Assembly (NCBI RefSeq): GCF_010730745.1
Contig: NZ_AP022615.1
Coordinates: 434,001-498,000 of the forward strand
DNA: 64,000 nt
Direction: 5' to 3'
From: Mycobacterium heidelbergense
GTDB taxonomy: Bacteria; Actinomycetota; Actinomycetes; Mycobacteriales; Mycobacteriaceae
The notes under the pieces are model-generated. The model ran no database searches. It was not told the origin of the DNA and saw only the letters and a list, made by a program, of their open reading frames with translations. Position 1 is the first letter of the stretch. Each line of letters begins with the position of its first letter. The translations under genes and the position numbers were made by a program. Of the stretch, positions 43,601-54,000 are shown piece by piece.

Positions 43601-46600
43601 GTAGCTGGCCAGCCAGCCGCAGGGCTGCAGCGCGACCTCCATGAGCACGGCGTTGGGCATCGTCGGCGCCCCGTTCGCGGCGAAATACCAGGCGTCGCCG
43701 GGGACGTCGTACTCCACGACGACTTCCGCGCCGGACTTGACGGCACCGATGTCGCCGACCAGCTCGGTGACCCGGGACATGAAGTGGTAGGGCGGACCCG
43801 GGAGCCTGGCCACCTTCCGGTGCGAGTCGAACTTCTCGAAGAGCGGGCCAAAGGCCATGGAGGGTTTGGCCGTCGCGCTGGCGAGCATCGCCTGGTAGTC
43901 GAACCTGAAGCCGTCCGCCTCGGCGACGGCCTTGGGTTCGACATACCCGTCAAGTTCCTTGGCGCCCAAATCCATCGGCCATCCGGGCGAGAGTTTGAGG
44001 CCCATGCGACGGCAGTGGAAGGCCGGCAGGCCGTCGACGGTGCACAGCAGGTCGGCGAACAGCGTGGGCTCGGGCCCGGCGATGACCTCGCGCACGAACA
44101 CCTCGTAGACCAGTTCGCGTGACCGCGGCGTCACCTGCCCGCGGCAGACCAGCTTGTAGGTCTCGAACGGCACGGGTTCAAAGCGCCACCCGTCGCATCC
44201 GATCGTCATGCCGAGGGCGGTCATGTAGATCGCCATCGTCTGCATCGCCGCCTCGTACATCAACGTGCCGGGCATGCAGGGGTCATTCTTGAAATGACCT
44301 GTGAAGTACCACTTTTCTCCGGTGATGTGCTCGACGGCGCGCAGGTAGCCCCGCCCCCACGGGCCGCCGGACAGATCCAGCTGCGTCACCTCGTCGACGA
44401 ACAGCATGTCGCCGCCCGCGATGCTCGGCGTGCGGGTGTGGCTGGCCGTGCGCTCGAAACCGGCGCCAAACGTGCGCCAGATCTCCCCCGCGGCCATCGC
44501 TTCCAGATCCTGGCGCCGCAACGACGTGCGCGCCGTGTGCGCCGGCGTCGGTTCCATGGGGCCGTCGACGGTTTCGTCCTCGGGGCGCCAGAGGATCCCA
44601 CCCGAGGCCGCCAGCTCCTCGTCGGAGAAGAACCCGGCCTGGCCGTTGCGCATGGACATCCGCTCGACACCGTCGATGGTGCAGTCGTAGTGGAAGAAGA
44701 ACATGCGGATGTCGCCTTGGCGGGCGTGGCCGTCGACGTGGATATCGAACCGCAGGGTGTCGCCGATCTCGGGCAGGCCACCCAGGTAGGTCACCTCGCA
44801 GCCCAGCAGCCGATACACCCGATCGCTCTTGTTGACAAAGTCCGCGCCCATCCAGGAGATGAGCATCAGGTCGGCCTGCCCGGCTTCGATCATGATCCCG
44901 GCCGGCATCCGGCCCTGGTGCAGCCACCATGCGTCGGCGGTGACGTCGGTTTCGGTCCACAGGGTTCCGGTGCCGTTCTCGCCCGGCTCGGCGTCGATGC
45001 CCAGCAGGCGATCGGCCAGCAGCAGTGGGGGTTCGGGCATCCGCACCTGGCGCGGGTAGTCGTCTTGCACCGCGAACGCCGGGCCGTAGATCTCGGAGAT
45101 CTTTCCCGAGGCGTGCACGCGCAGGCCGTCCTTGTCCAGCGTCAGGCCGACCGGCGCGCGCTTGACCGTGGGCGTCGGCACCTCTTTTCCGGCGGGCCGG
45201 GTCGGCTGGATCGCCCTGCTCGCGCCTGCCCGGAGCGGCTCGTCGATTCCCTTCGGGGCCAACACGTCCGAGTCCGTTGCCGTCGGCGCGTCGCCAGTGA
45301 CATCGGCCCGAACGTCCGGTAGCGCGACGGCGCTGCGGGCGTTTGCCTCGGCGGCGGTCGCGACGGCTATCTCCGAGTCGAGGTCGTACACCATCGCCAG
45401 CGGCTCCGGCGGCGTCTGCGCGATCAGGGCTTCGCCCAACGGGACCCGCGTCAACGCCTCCGAGGCCTTGGGCAGAGCGGGTGGAACCGGGACGTACGTT
45501 GCCATTAGCTGCTCCAGGTGCTGGGTGGTCAGATGTCCCGCGGGCGGGGGAAGTGGATTGGCGCTGGCGGCCGCGACGCTGGCCGGCAGCCGGACCTCGG
45601 GCAGGTGCGCCGGGAAGGACAGCCGCGTGGACTTTCCGGTGCGCGGCCGGGCGGCTGGCGGGAACCGGCCTCCGGGCGACGGTGGCAGCAACACGATCCG
45701 TTGTTCTTCGCCGGCGATGCCGGTCAGCGCGACGACGACCGCCCGCCTGTCCGTTGTCCACGGCGTGCCGTCGGGCCAGACCCCCAAAAAGCCATAGAGC
45801 GCACCGGCGGCAACGTGCAGCAATCCCGATGCGGCATGGGCGTGACCCAGCAGCGGTGAGAGGTTCAGCGCGCCGGGTGCGGTGCCCAGGTGGAGGCACT
45901 CACCGCGTGGTTGTTGGTCCGCCGGCAGGGTGGCCAGAATCGTGTCGTTGTCGCGACGCGCGTCCTCGGCGCGTTTGAGCACGACGACGACGGCGGCGTC
46001 GCCGGGTATCTGCTCGCCCGGACCGAGCAGCACCCGTGCCGCCGCCTCGTGCACCGATTCGCAGCTGAGGTCCACCGCCCCGACAACCGCGGCATCGACC
46101 TCGCCCCGCCGTAACGCACGCGCGGCCAGCTCCAGCGCCGTGGTGCCGGAGAGTTCCTCTCTGGACACCGTGAAACTCGGTCCCCGCAAGTCGAATTGGC
46201 TGTTCAAACGGTTGGCGACGATGTTCGGCATGGCGCCGACCACTCCGGCCGCCGTCCACCCCTGCACGACGTCATCGCGGGCCATCGCCAACTGATCGGG
46301 GTCGTCGATTTCGTCGGCCAACCGCCACCGGACGCCGAACCGTGTCACCTCGGCGTCACAACCCATTCCGACGACGACACTCGTCGTATCCGGCGGCAGA
46401 CCCTTGATCAGGTCGTCGAGGTTAAGGGCCGCACCGAGGAGGGCGAGCTGCTGAGGTTGGGTCTGCTTGAGATCGGTTGGGGGGAAACGTGTCTGAGTGA
46501 GATCGAGGGATACCTCGGCCATCCTCGCTCTGAGCCTGCCGCTGTCGTCGCAGCTGGGAATCGACCGGCCCGTCATCAGATGGTCGGCGACCGAGGCGGT

Positions 46601-48004
46601 TTCGTGCCCATCGCCCACCAGGAGGCTCAGTCCCACAACGGCGATGTCGTGCTGGGGTTGGGGCCCGGTCACCGGCCATCTCACCTGGGCCCTGCGCCTT
46701 TCGGCGGGCTCGACCCATTCCTCGAGGAGCAGGTGCGCGTTATTGCCGCCGAAGCCGAAGTTGTTGATCGCGGCGCGGCGCGGGCCGACGCAAACCCAGG
46801 GTTCGGCCTCGCCGAGCAGCCGGAACGGCGAGTCGGCGATGAACGGCAGCGGATCGTCAGCGTGCAGTGTCGGGGGACGTACACCCGCACGCATCGCCGC
46901 GAGAACCTTGATGGCCGCCGCGGCACCGGACGCCGTGATCGAGTGTCCCAGATTGGATTTCAGCGACCCGATGGGAACGTTCGTCATGCCGGTGAAGATG
47001 CGTGCCATGCTCATCAGCTCGGTCAGGTCGCCGCGGGAGGTTCCCGTGGCATGGCACTCCACGAGTGAGATATCCTGCGGCTCAAGGTCGGCCATTTCGT
47101 AGGCGAGCCGCATCGCGCGTTCCTGGCCCTCCTGCGAGGGCACGAGCAGACCGCGCCCCCGGCCGTCGTTGCTGAGGCCAACGCCCCGGACGACACCGAG
47201 AATGGTCTGGTTGGCGGCGATCGCGTCGTCGAGCCTCCTGAGCACCAGGATCGCCGCGCCCTCGGCGGGCACCAATCCGTCCGCGTCCCGGTGGAAGGGC
47301 CGTGACCGGCCGGAACGACTCAGCGCCTGGAGCGCGCTAAAGCCAACGTGCAGAAGCAGATCGCTGGCGCCGTTGACGCCGCCGGCCAGCATCACATCCG
47401 CGGTGTGGTCGTGCAGCCGGTCGCATGCCAGCTTGATCGCATACAGGGAAGAAGCGCATGCGGCATCGAGGGCCGCGGCGCCTGCGGTCAAGCCCAGTGC
47501 GTTGGCGATGAGATGGGCCGGCAGGCCGGACATGAAGCGATTGCGCCAGTCGATCCCGTGTTCGGTTCCGCGCCAGACCTTTTCGGCCAGGTCGGTCATC
47601 GACTTCGTCGGGTAACTCAGGTTGCCGAGGACAACCCCAGCCGAGCCCGGGATTTCCCCGGCGGACCAGCCGGCGCTCTCCAGAGCCTGCCGGGCCGCCT
47701 CGACGGCCCAGAGGTATAGCGGATCCAGACCGTCGAGTTCGGCGGCGTCGAGCAGGAGACCGCGACCGTCGAACACGTCCTCGAAGCCGCGCACGTATCC
47801 GCCGCGGTCGGACCAGGTGTGGTCGAAGTGGGGCGCGTTGTGCTGGTCCCGCAAGACCCGTGCGGCCGATACGCCCCAATAATCCGGCCGCGGTGAACCG
47901 AGCGCATCACGGCCCTCGCGCGCCGTCGTCCACAACTCGTCGGGGCTCAGGCCGCCGGGAAGTACGCAGCCCTGGCCGACGATCGCGATGGGCTCAAACT
48001 TCAA
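40607..48004 (-). CDS. PfaC-like PUFA-type synthase (KS-CLF-DHs-acyltransferase)
   Basis: This 2465-residue protein has a KS at 1-430 with Cys183 (DAACASSLYA), His318 and His354. A second KS-like domain, about 450-830, has Glu617 where the Cys should be, the mark of a chain-length factor. A Pro/Ala-rich linker follows. Then come four FabA-type hot-dog segments near 1030 (LHQGRMPAGIMIEAG), 1235 (GHFKNDPCMPGTLMYEA), 1445 (NGAPTMPNAVLMEVALQPCG) and 1631 (AHFCQDPVQPGSLGIEM), and a PKS-type DH near 1780. Residues 2173-2465 are a PlsC-like acyltransferase with NHQVQVE (2217-2223), an HX4E form of HX4D. The only plausible start is TTG at 48004, 5 bp after GGAG and 23 bp below the pfaA stop. KS-CLF-DH-acyltransferase order matches myxobacterial Pfa3 apart from a mid-protein AT, which I do not see. 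Confidence 0.9.
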   Translation of the reverse strand: MKFEPIAIVGQGCVLPGGLSPDELWTTAREGRDALGSPRPDYWGVSAARVLRDQHNAPHFDHTWSDRGGYVRGFEDVFDGRGLLLDAAELDGLDPLYLWAVEAARQALESAGWSAGEIPGSAGVVLGNLSYPTKSMTDLAEKVWRGTEHGIDWRNRFMSGLPAHLIANALGLTAGAAALDAACASSLYAIKLACDRLHDHTADVMLAGGVNGASDLLLHVGFSALQALSRSGRSRPFHRDADGLVPAEGAAILVLRRLDDAIAANQTILGVVRGVGLSNDGRGRGLLVPSQEGQERAMRLAYEMADLEPQDISLVECHATGTSRGDLTELMSMARIFTGMTNVPIGSLKSNLGHSITASGAAAAIKVLAAMRAGVRPPTLHADDPLPFIADSPFRLLGEAEPWVCVGPRRAAINNFGFGGNNAHLLLEEWVEPAERRRAQVRWPVTGPQPQHDIAVVGLSLLVGDGHETASVADHLMTGRSIPSCDDSGRLRARMAEVSLDLTQTRFPPTDLKQTQPQQLALLGAALNLDDLIKGLPPDTTSVVVGMGCDAEVTRFGVRWRLADEIDDPDQLAMARDDVVQGWTAAGVVGAMPNIVANRLNSQFDLRGPSFTVSREELSGTTALELAARALRRGEVDAAVVGAVDLSCESVHEAAARVLLGPGEQIPGDAAVVVVLKRAEDARRDNDTILATLPADQQPRGECLHLGTAPGALNLSPLLGHAHAASGLLHVAAGALYGFLGVWPDGTPWTTDRRAVVVALTGIAGEEQRIVLLPPSPGGRFPPAARPRTGKSTRLSFPAHLPEVRLPASVAAASANPLPPPAGHLTTQHLEQLMATYVPVPPALPKASEALTRVPLGEALIAQTPPEPLAMVYDLDSEIAVATAAEANARSAVALPDVRADVTGDAPTATDSDVLAPKGIDEPLRAGASRAIQPTRPAGKEVPTPTVKRAPVGLTLDKDGLRVHASGKISEIYGPAFAVQDDYPRQVRMPEPPLLLADRLLGIDAEPGENGTGTLWTETDVTADAWWLHQGRMPAGIMIEAGQADLMLISWMGADFVNKSDRVYRLLGCEVTYLGGLPEIGDTLRFDIHVDGHARQGDIRMFFFHYDCTIDGVERMSMRNGQAGFFSDEELAASGGILWRPEDETVDGPMEPTPAHTARTSLRRQDLEAMAAGEIWRTFGAGFERTASHTRTPSIAGGDMLFVDEVTQLDLSGGPWGRGYLRAVEHITGEKWYFTGHFKNDPCMPGTLMYEAAMQTMAIYMTALGMTIGCDGWRFEPVPFETYKLVCRGQVTPRSRELVYEVFVREVIAGPEPTLFADLLCTVDGLPAFHCRRMGLKLSPGWPMDLGAKELDGYVEPKAVAEADGFRFDYQAMLASATAKPSMAFGPLFEKFDSHRKVARLPGPPYHFMSRVTELVGDIGAVKSGAEVVVEYDVPGDAWYFAANGAPTMPNAVLMEVALQPCGWLASYVGCPLDGEVDLYFRNLDGTGTQHLEITPSIGTLRTRVSLTSIAKAAGTIIVSFVGEIHADAGLVYTFDTVFGYFRQEALQNQVGLPVSDEQRSMVELACDAPVVELRDRPPGFFGPGARLAEPMLLMIDRVTGRWPTDGGAGLGRWRAVKDVDPAEWFFKAHFCQDPVQPGSLGIEMLLQLLQFAMLDLGLGKEAGPSARFEPVAQRDAITWRYRGQIIPTNKRITSQVEITRIARDEGGVPGILAVAEASLWVDGKRIYSASNLGMRITLDAPDGEPAAPAGSSATSFGAPATTTVETVIDPARDTWITDHCPTYVIPSLPMMSILDLFAQAAGKACGTAKVVEVADLRVVRWVIVDSPKRLRVVVEPAEPGRFAARLEAWRDAPNPVLSRWETHATATIVTADRYAGEPADPAPLRDAVAFATPYDGAVFHGPAFASLMDGARIGRNGSSGTLAVDRCAVPAGRLQPGLLDGALHIVPHAAMSVWTADGAAVESYADAPDPAVAFPRRVEWARFYGATPVQGTVDVETRFVGFDDADGRMPVIDLWLSVAGKPWAHIRLVEILLSKGPLAQASGPKRLAFLGERRAVSAMSLGDRQGRGVIALDSARAATLDWFKGTLQAVYRTDGQGDSLLADIATKEAVADAAHGAIHPSQVRIVDGVPGCPALPLERVSVEVEAHPGRCRASASLQTDWQPVRRRWTDMLGLPRDGFGDLLHWALLSRYVRHVIVADPAAMSAVRGRPVLLLGNHQVQVESLLGTTIASWLTGTQVIPIANAKHETRWIGDLLRLLDVAAGRELVTIRYFDQQDPQQFFGLMEKIKADVADRGASTLVHADGTRAVHSGQRVERLTSTLLDMALEASLPIVPVYFAGGLPAEAVDRKLEVPYRHGAQDYIFGRPIMPDELAAWSYADRRRRVIDAINALAPFSDAPHEPNVAVEQRINAGAPGASPLESIWACIEDALDGLAANWRDMISGDEWVAARSVQRHAADIVTGRQ

Positions 48005-48027
48005 GACGACTCCGCGGCATCGTCGGA

Positions 48028-51000
48028 TCAGCTGCCGTAGGGGTACAACTCGAGCCGTTTGAGGCTGACAACCACGAGATTGTCGGCGTCGACGAGGTCG
48101 AGGTCGCAGATGGCTCGGCTGCTCTTGGCGTCGCCATTGGAGAGCACGCACCGCAGGGCGCCACCGAGCGCGCCGGCGCGGTACCGGATGACCTCGCTTA
48201 CCCGCAGCGGCAGCACCTTGCGGCCAAGCCGTTCAAAGCTCCATACCAACGCCGCCTGCAGGCAGCCGTCGAGGGCCGCGGCATCCGTGGCCCAGTCGTC
48301 GCCCCGCCAGCCCGCTGCCGTCAGACCGCAGAGGGATGCCGTTGCGCTCGAGTCCTGGCACTCCACGCCCTCGAGGACCTGGAATGCGGGGCCGTGGAAG
48401 AGCGCGCCGTTGGTGTAGCAGGTCTCGCGATTCAGCAGGCGGCCACCGCGGGGGGTTGCCGCCATGGTCGGCGTAACCGTTGGGCCCCATCCCATTTCGG
48501 CCGTCGCGGAGTAGTGGGCAACCGTTCCCGAGCGATCGGACAGCGTGCACGTCAGCCGGTCCGGGTGATCTTCCACCGGCGCGCAGCGCACCAGCATGAG
48601 GTCACCGTGTTGCTCGAAGTCGTGCAGTGTCACGCCGCGAAGCACCCGGAGGTCGAGAAGACGGTCCACGCGGTATCCGGGCCGGCATGCTTCCGCCATT
48701 CGCACGAACCACTCCAGCGCTTGCACAACCGGGAGGACGACGTTTCCCTGGACGCGGTGGTCAACCAGATGGGGCTGCCGCGTCACGTGGGCCGTCACGC
48801 ATGCGATCCGGCCCTCGGCGGGCATCGGATGGGTTGGCAGGCCCGCCACTACGCCGTCGCCGAGTGTCACCTCGGGGCTGCCGGTCTCGGCGTCGAGCAC
48901 ATCCGAGACGAAGGCCCGCGCACCGCCGGCGAGCGGTATCAAGGAGATGCCCCGGGATTCGAACATCGCCTTGAGGGCGGGCGTGACCATGCCGGAGTCC
49001 CACGGTCCCCAGCCCAATGCCCGAACGAGGCAGGCCGGACCCCGACGGGCCTGCTCCGCCAGGGCCACCTTGTTGAGGATCTCGTTGGCCATGGCGTAGT
49101 CGCTTTGGCCGACGTTGCCGCTGCGGGCGGCCACCGAGGAGAACAGGCAGACGATCTTCAGCGCGTCGGTGGCGGTCGCGTCCAGCAGCGCGCACAGACC
49201 GCCGACCTTGGTCTCGAAGACGCGATCGAATCCGTCGAGCGTCTTCTTGTGCAAGGGCGCGTCGGCCAATACACCGGCGCCGTGCACCAACCCCGTGATC
49301 GGGCCGAAATCCGCTCGCACGCTGTCGAGAAGAGCGCCGAGTTGAGCGACGTCGCGGACGTCGGCCGCGGCATACCGGACCCGGGAACCGGCGGCGCCGA
49401 GGTCGGCGAGGGTCGCCCGCACCTCGCGATCGGCCAGGATGCGCTGCACCTGCTGTTCCAATTGTCTTGGCGTCAGCTTCTGTCCGTCGGCGGCGGCGGT
49501 CGCGAGCAGGGCCCGCTTGAGTTCGGCATCGGTGGTCAGCCCGCGCGCCGCGGGTGGCTCGTCGGCGAGTTCCGTCCGTCCCAGCAGAACGAAACTGGCC
49601 CGCGTCTCCTTCGCCAGGGCGATCACCGAGGCGGCGGTCACGCCACGGGCCCCACCGGACACGACGATCACGTCACGGTGGTCGATGCGACGCGTGTGTG
49701 CGGTCACCTGCCTCGCACCCGCGGCGACCGTGACTCGACCGTGGGTGCTGCCCAGGCCGACTTCCAGTTCCGCCCCGCCGGCCAATAGCTCCTGCACCAG
49801 GTGTTCGGCGACGACGCTCGGCGAATGCCGTTCCGCCGCAATGTCGATGGCCTTTACCTGGGCATTCGGCCACTCTTGTGCGGCGGTCTTGGTGAGGGCG
49901 CCGATGCCGCCGGCCCAGGCGCGCGGGCCGGGGTCGGTGAGCAGCCCGAAGGTGCCGCCGGTGTCTTGAACGGTGACGAAGACGCCGCCGCGTTCTTGAA
50001 ACTTCGCGGCGACGCGTTGCGCGTCCGCGAAGACCACCCGATTGACGGCCAGCGTCTCTTCACGGCCGGCCGTTGGCGTCAGACCGCCGAGGTGGATCAC
50101 CGCGTCGGCGTCGGCGCCGGCCTCGGTCACCGTCGCGGCTTCAATGCCGTGGGTGCGCAGGAGCGCGGCCAGGGCATCAGCGACGGGGTGGTCCTGGGTT
50201 GCGACGATCTGCACGTCGGCGGCGCCGTAGAGGCCCGGCATTCCCATCCCGCTAGCCGGAGTAGCGACCGCGTGCACCGCGTAGCGGGCGATCGCTGCTC
50301 CGGCTAACTCAAAAGGGAGGCGACCACCTGCCGGGCTGCCGTTGGGTGGCGACGCGTGCAGTGGCGGCGACCCGTTTGAGGCCGCCGGGGCCATCAGACC
50401 CTGCAGGTAACCGACGATCTCCTGCAACGACACCAACGAACCCATCGTCGCCGTATCCACCTCAGGCAACCCCGGAATCCGCTCCTGAACCGCCGACAAA
50501 ATCTCGACCCGCTTAATCGAGTCGATCCCCAAATCAGCCTCCAACGCCATCGACAAATCCAGCATCTCCACCGGATAACCCGTCTTATCGGCAACCACAT
50601 CCAGCATCTGCCCCACCAAATCCACAGACACCGCCACCGCCGAAACACCATTCGACGCCGCAACACCATTGGCAGCCGCATGCGCCACACCATTAGACGA
50701 CGCCGGGGCCATCAAACCCTGCAGATAACCAACGATCTCCTGCAACGACACCAACGAACCCATCGTCGCCGTATCCACCTCAGGCAACCCCGGAATCCGC
50801 TCCTGAACCGCCGACAAAATCTCGACCCGCTTAATCGAGTCGATCCCCAAATCAGCCTCCAACGCCATCGACAAATCCAGCATCTCCACCGGATAACCCG
50901 TCTTATCGGCAACCACATCCAGCATCTGCCCCACCAAATCCACAGACACCGCCACCGGTGCAACACCATTCGACGCCGCCGGCACCGCAACACCATTGGA

Positions 51001-54000
51001 CGCCGCGTGCGCCACACCATTAGACGACGCCGGGGCCATCAAACCCTGCAGATAACCAACGATCTCCTGCAACGACACCAACGAACCCATCGTCGCCGTA
51101 TCCACCTCAGGCAACCCCGGAATCCGCTCCTGAACCGCCGACAAAATCTCGACCCGCTTAATCGAGTCGATCCCCAAATCAGCCTCCAACGCCATCGACA
51201 AATCCAGCATCTCCACCGGATAACCCGTCTTATCGGCAACCACATCCAGCATCTGCTCCACCAAATCCACAGACACCGCCACCGCCGAAACACCGTTAGA
51301 CACCGCCGGCACCGCAACACCATTCGACGCCGCGTGCGCCACACCATTAGACGACGCCGGGGCCATCAAACCCTGCAGATAACCAACGATCTCCTGCAAC
51401 GACACCAACGAACCCATCGTCGCCGTATCCACCTCAGGCAACCCCGGAATCCGCTCCTGAACCGCCGACAAAATCTCGACCCGCTTAATCGAGTCGATCC
51501 CCAAATCAGCCTCCAACGCCATCGACAAATCCAGCATCTCCACCGGATAACCCGTCTTATCGGCAACCACATCCAGCATCTGCCCCACCAAATCCACAGA
51601 CACCGCCACCGCCGAAACACCGTTAGACACCGCCGGCACCGCCTGCACCGCAACACCATTCGACGTAACCGGCGCGACCGGTGGAGCGGGCGGCACCGGC
51701 CTGCCATTGCCATTGGTGGCGGCCGGCGCAACGGGCGGAACCGGCAGCGCCGAGGCGCCATTGGACATTGCCGGAGGCGCGACGGGCGGTGCGGCCACCG
51801 CGGTCCGGGACACCGTGCCCTGTAAGAGTGCTTGCAGGTGATCGATGGATTCCCGCAGTGCCCCGATCGCGGTGATCATCGCCGTCACCGCATCGGCATT
51901 GATGTCGAGCACGGCCGCGGGCGTCCCGACGGGTCGGGCAACGCCGTTACTCGCCGCGCCGGCCGCGGCGGGAACGACCGCGCCCGCATGAGCACCATTG
52001 CCGTTGTACGCGGCCGGCGCCGGAGGCAGAGGCAGCGCGGGCCGGGTGACCGGGGTCGGCGCCGACCGCTGGGCAGCGGGTGCCGACCCGTTGACGTGGG
52101 GTGCGGGCGTGATTGATTCGGATGGCGCCAATGTGGTCTCCGATTCGGTCCTGTGTCCGTTGTTGTGGCCACTGTGGTTGGGGGACATATCGTTATCGGC
52201 CGGCCGCCGCATGGGTTCTTCGCTGACCTGCGGCCTTCCATAGTTCGATCCGTTGATCTTCAAGGTCAGCTTCGGCTGCTCGCGCTCGCGCGGATCATCG
52301 TTGAGGCGGTAATCAGCCCACAGACTTTCGAAATTCATCGGGACGCCGGCGGCCGCGAGCTGCGCGAGCCCGATCCACAGCGACCGAACGCCGTTTCTGC
52401 CCTTGGCGTCCAGGAACACCGCGGAATGCTCTTGGCCGGCAAGACATTTGCCGACGAGATTTGTCAGCACGCCGCCGGGGCCGACCTCGACGAACGTCCG
52501 TGCACCGGCCTGCCACATTGCCTGAATCTGCTCGGCGAACCGCACGGGCTGAGCGATCTGGTCGGCAAGGGTGGCCCGCATCGCCTGGGCGTCGGTGGAG
52601 TAGGGCCGGGCCGTCGCGTTGGCGTACACGGGCACCTCCGGCGTGCCAAACGTGACGTTCTCGAGGAACGAAGCGAACGGAACCGCCGCCGAGCTCACGA
52701 TCTCGGAATGAAAGGCAGTGGCGACATCGAGGCGCCGCGCCTTCATGCCGACCGCGTTAAATCGCGGCGCCGCGTCGTCTATCGCCGCGCTGTCGCCAGA
52801 GAGCACCACCTGGTCGGGAGCGTTGTGGTTCGCGATGACGACCGAAAGCCCCCACTCGTCGATCAGCGCGCGGATCTGCTCGACTGGTCCCGCGACCGCA
52901 CACATGGCCCCGTCGCTGCTGGCGGCCGCTTGGGCCATCAGCACTCCACGTGCCCGCGCGATCCGAAGGGCAACCTCTTCACTGAAGACACCGGCGGCGC
53001 ACAGCGCGCTGACCTCGCCGAAGCTGTGTCCACCGACGGCAACGGGCGCGATGCCCAGCGCGCGAATCACGGACAACAGGCTCAGGCTGTGTGCGCCAAT
53101 GCCGGGTTGCGCCCACTCGGTCTTCGTCAACTCGGCCGTCTGCAGTGCGCGCTGGTCCTCGCCGAATGCCGTCTTCGGCCACACGACCTGATGCAGGTCG
53201 CGATCGGCGTTCAGATCCTGGGCACGGGCGAGTTCCCACGGCGACAACGCGGCCTCGTAGAGCTGGGGGATGTCGGCGCCCATGCCGACGTACTGGCTGC
53301 CCTGCCCCGGGAACAACAGCGCGACCGGCCCGGGTGTGCGTGCCGAATAGTAATACCCCTTCGGCGAGCCGAATGATGCCGCCAAATCGGGTGTTTCGAG
53401 TTTCGCCGCGGCTTCGTCGAGCATGGCGCGCAAGGTCGAGACGCTGTCGGCGACGACGGCCAGGCGGTGCGGCTGCGTGGCGTCGTACGCCGATTGCGTG
53501 CTGCGTGCGATGTAGCTGAGCATGTCGTTGCTCTCCACCAGCGAGGCGGACAGGCGGGCGGCTTCACCGGACAGCGCGGCTGCCGACGGCGCGCCGAGCA
53601 CTACCAGTTCGGAATCCCAGGACCGATACCGCCAAGCACGCTTTCCGCTGCCCGTGTACTCCTCGACGGTGACATGAAAGTTGGTGCCCCCGAAGCCGAA
53701 CGAGCTCACGGCCGCACGCCTCGGGGCTCCGTGGTCGGGCAGCCATGGCTTCGCCCGGGTCGACAGATAGAACGGCGATTTCTCGATCTCGAGGCCGGCA
53801 TTGGGTTGATCGATTTTGATGGTCGGCGGCAAGAGCTTGTGGTGCAGCGCCATCACGGTCTTGAACAGGCCGCACGCCCCCGCCGCACCCTTCGTGTGCC
53901 CAACCTGCGACTTGACCGAGCCAAGCGCACACCACTGCCGGTCGGCGCGCCCCGATTCGTCGAAGACCTCGCGCAGCGCGGTGAACTCGGCAACGTCACC

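Noticed and set aside
48005..48151. Upstream extension of the pfaC frame by 49 codons
   Set aside because: The extension overlaps the end of pfaA, is Arg/Gln-rich and lacks KS homology. Homology begins at KFEPIAIVG right after the TTG at 48004, which has its own GGAG site.
50387..51640. Regular repeats that could be mistaken for a CRISPR array or satellite
   Set aside because: Units are over 300 bp, in frame and encode ACPs with LGIDSIKRVEIL. There are no short repeats separated by unique spacers.
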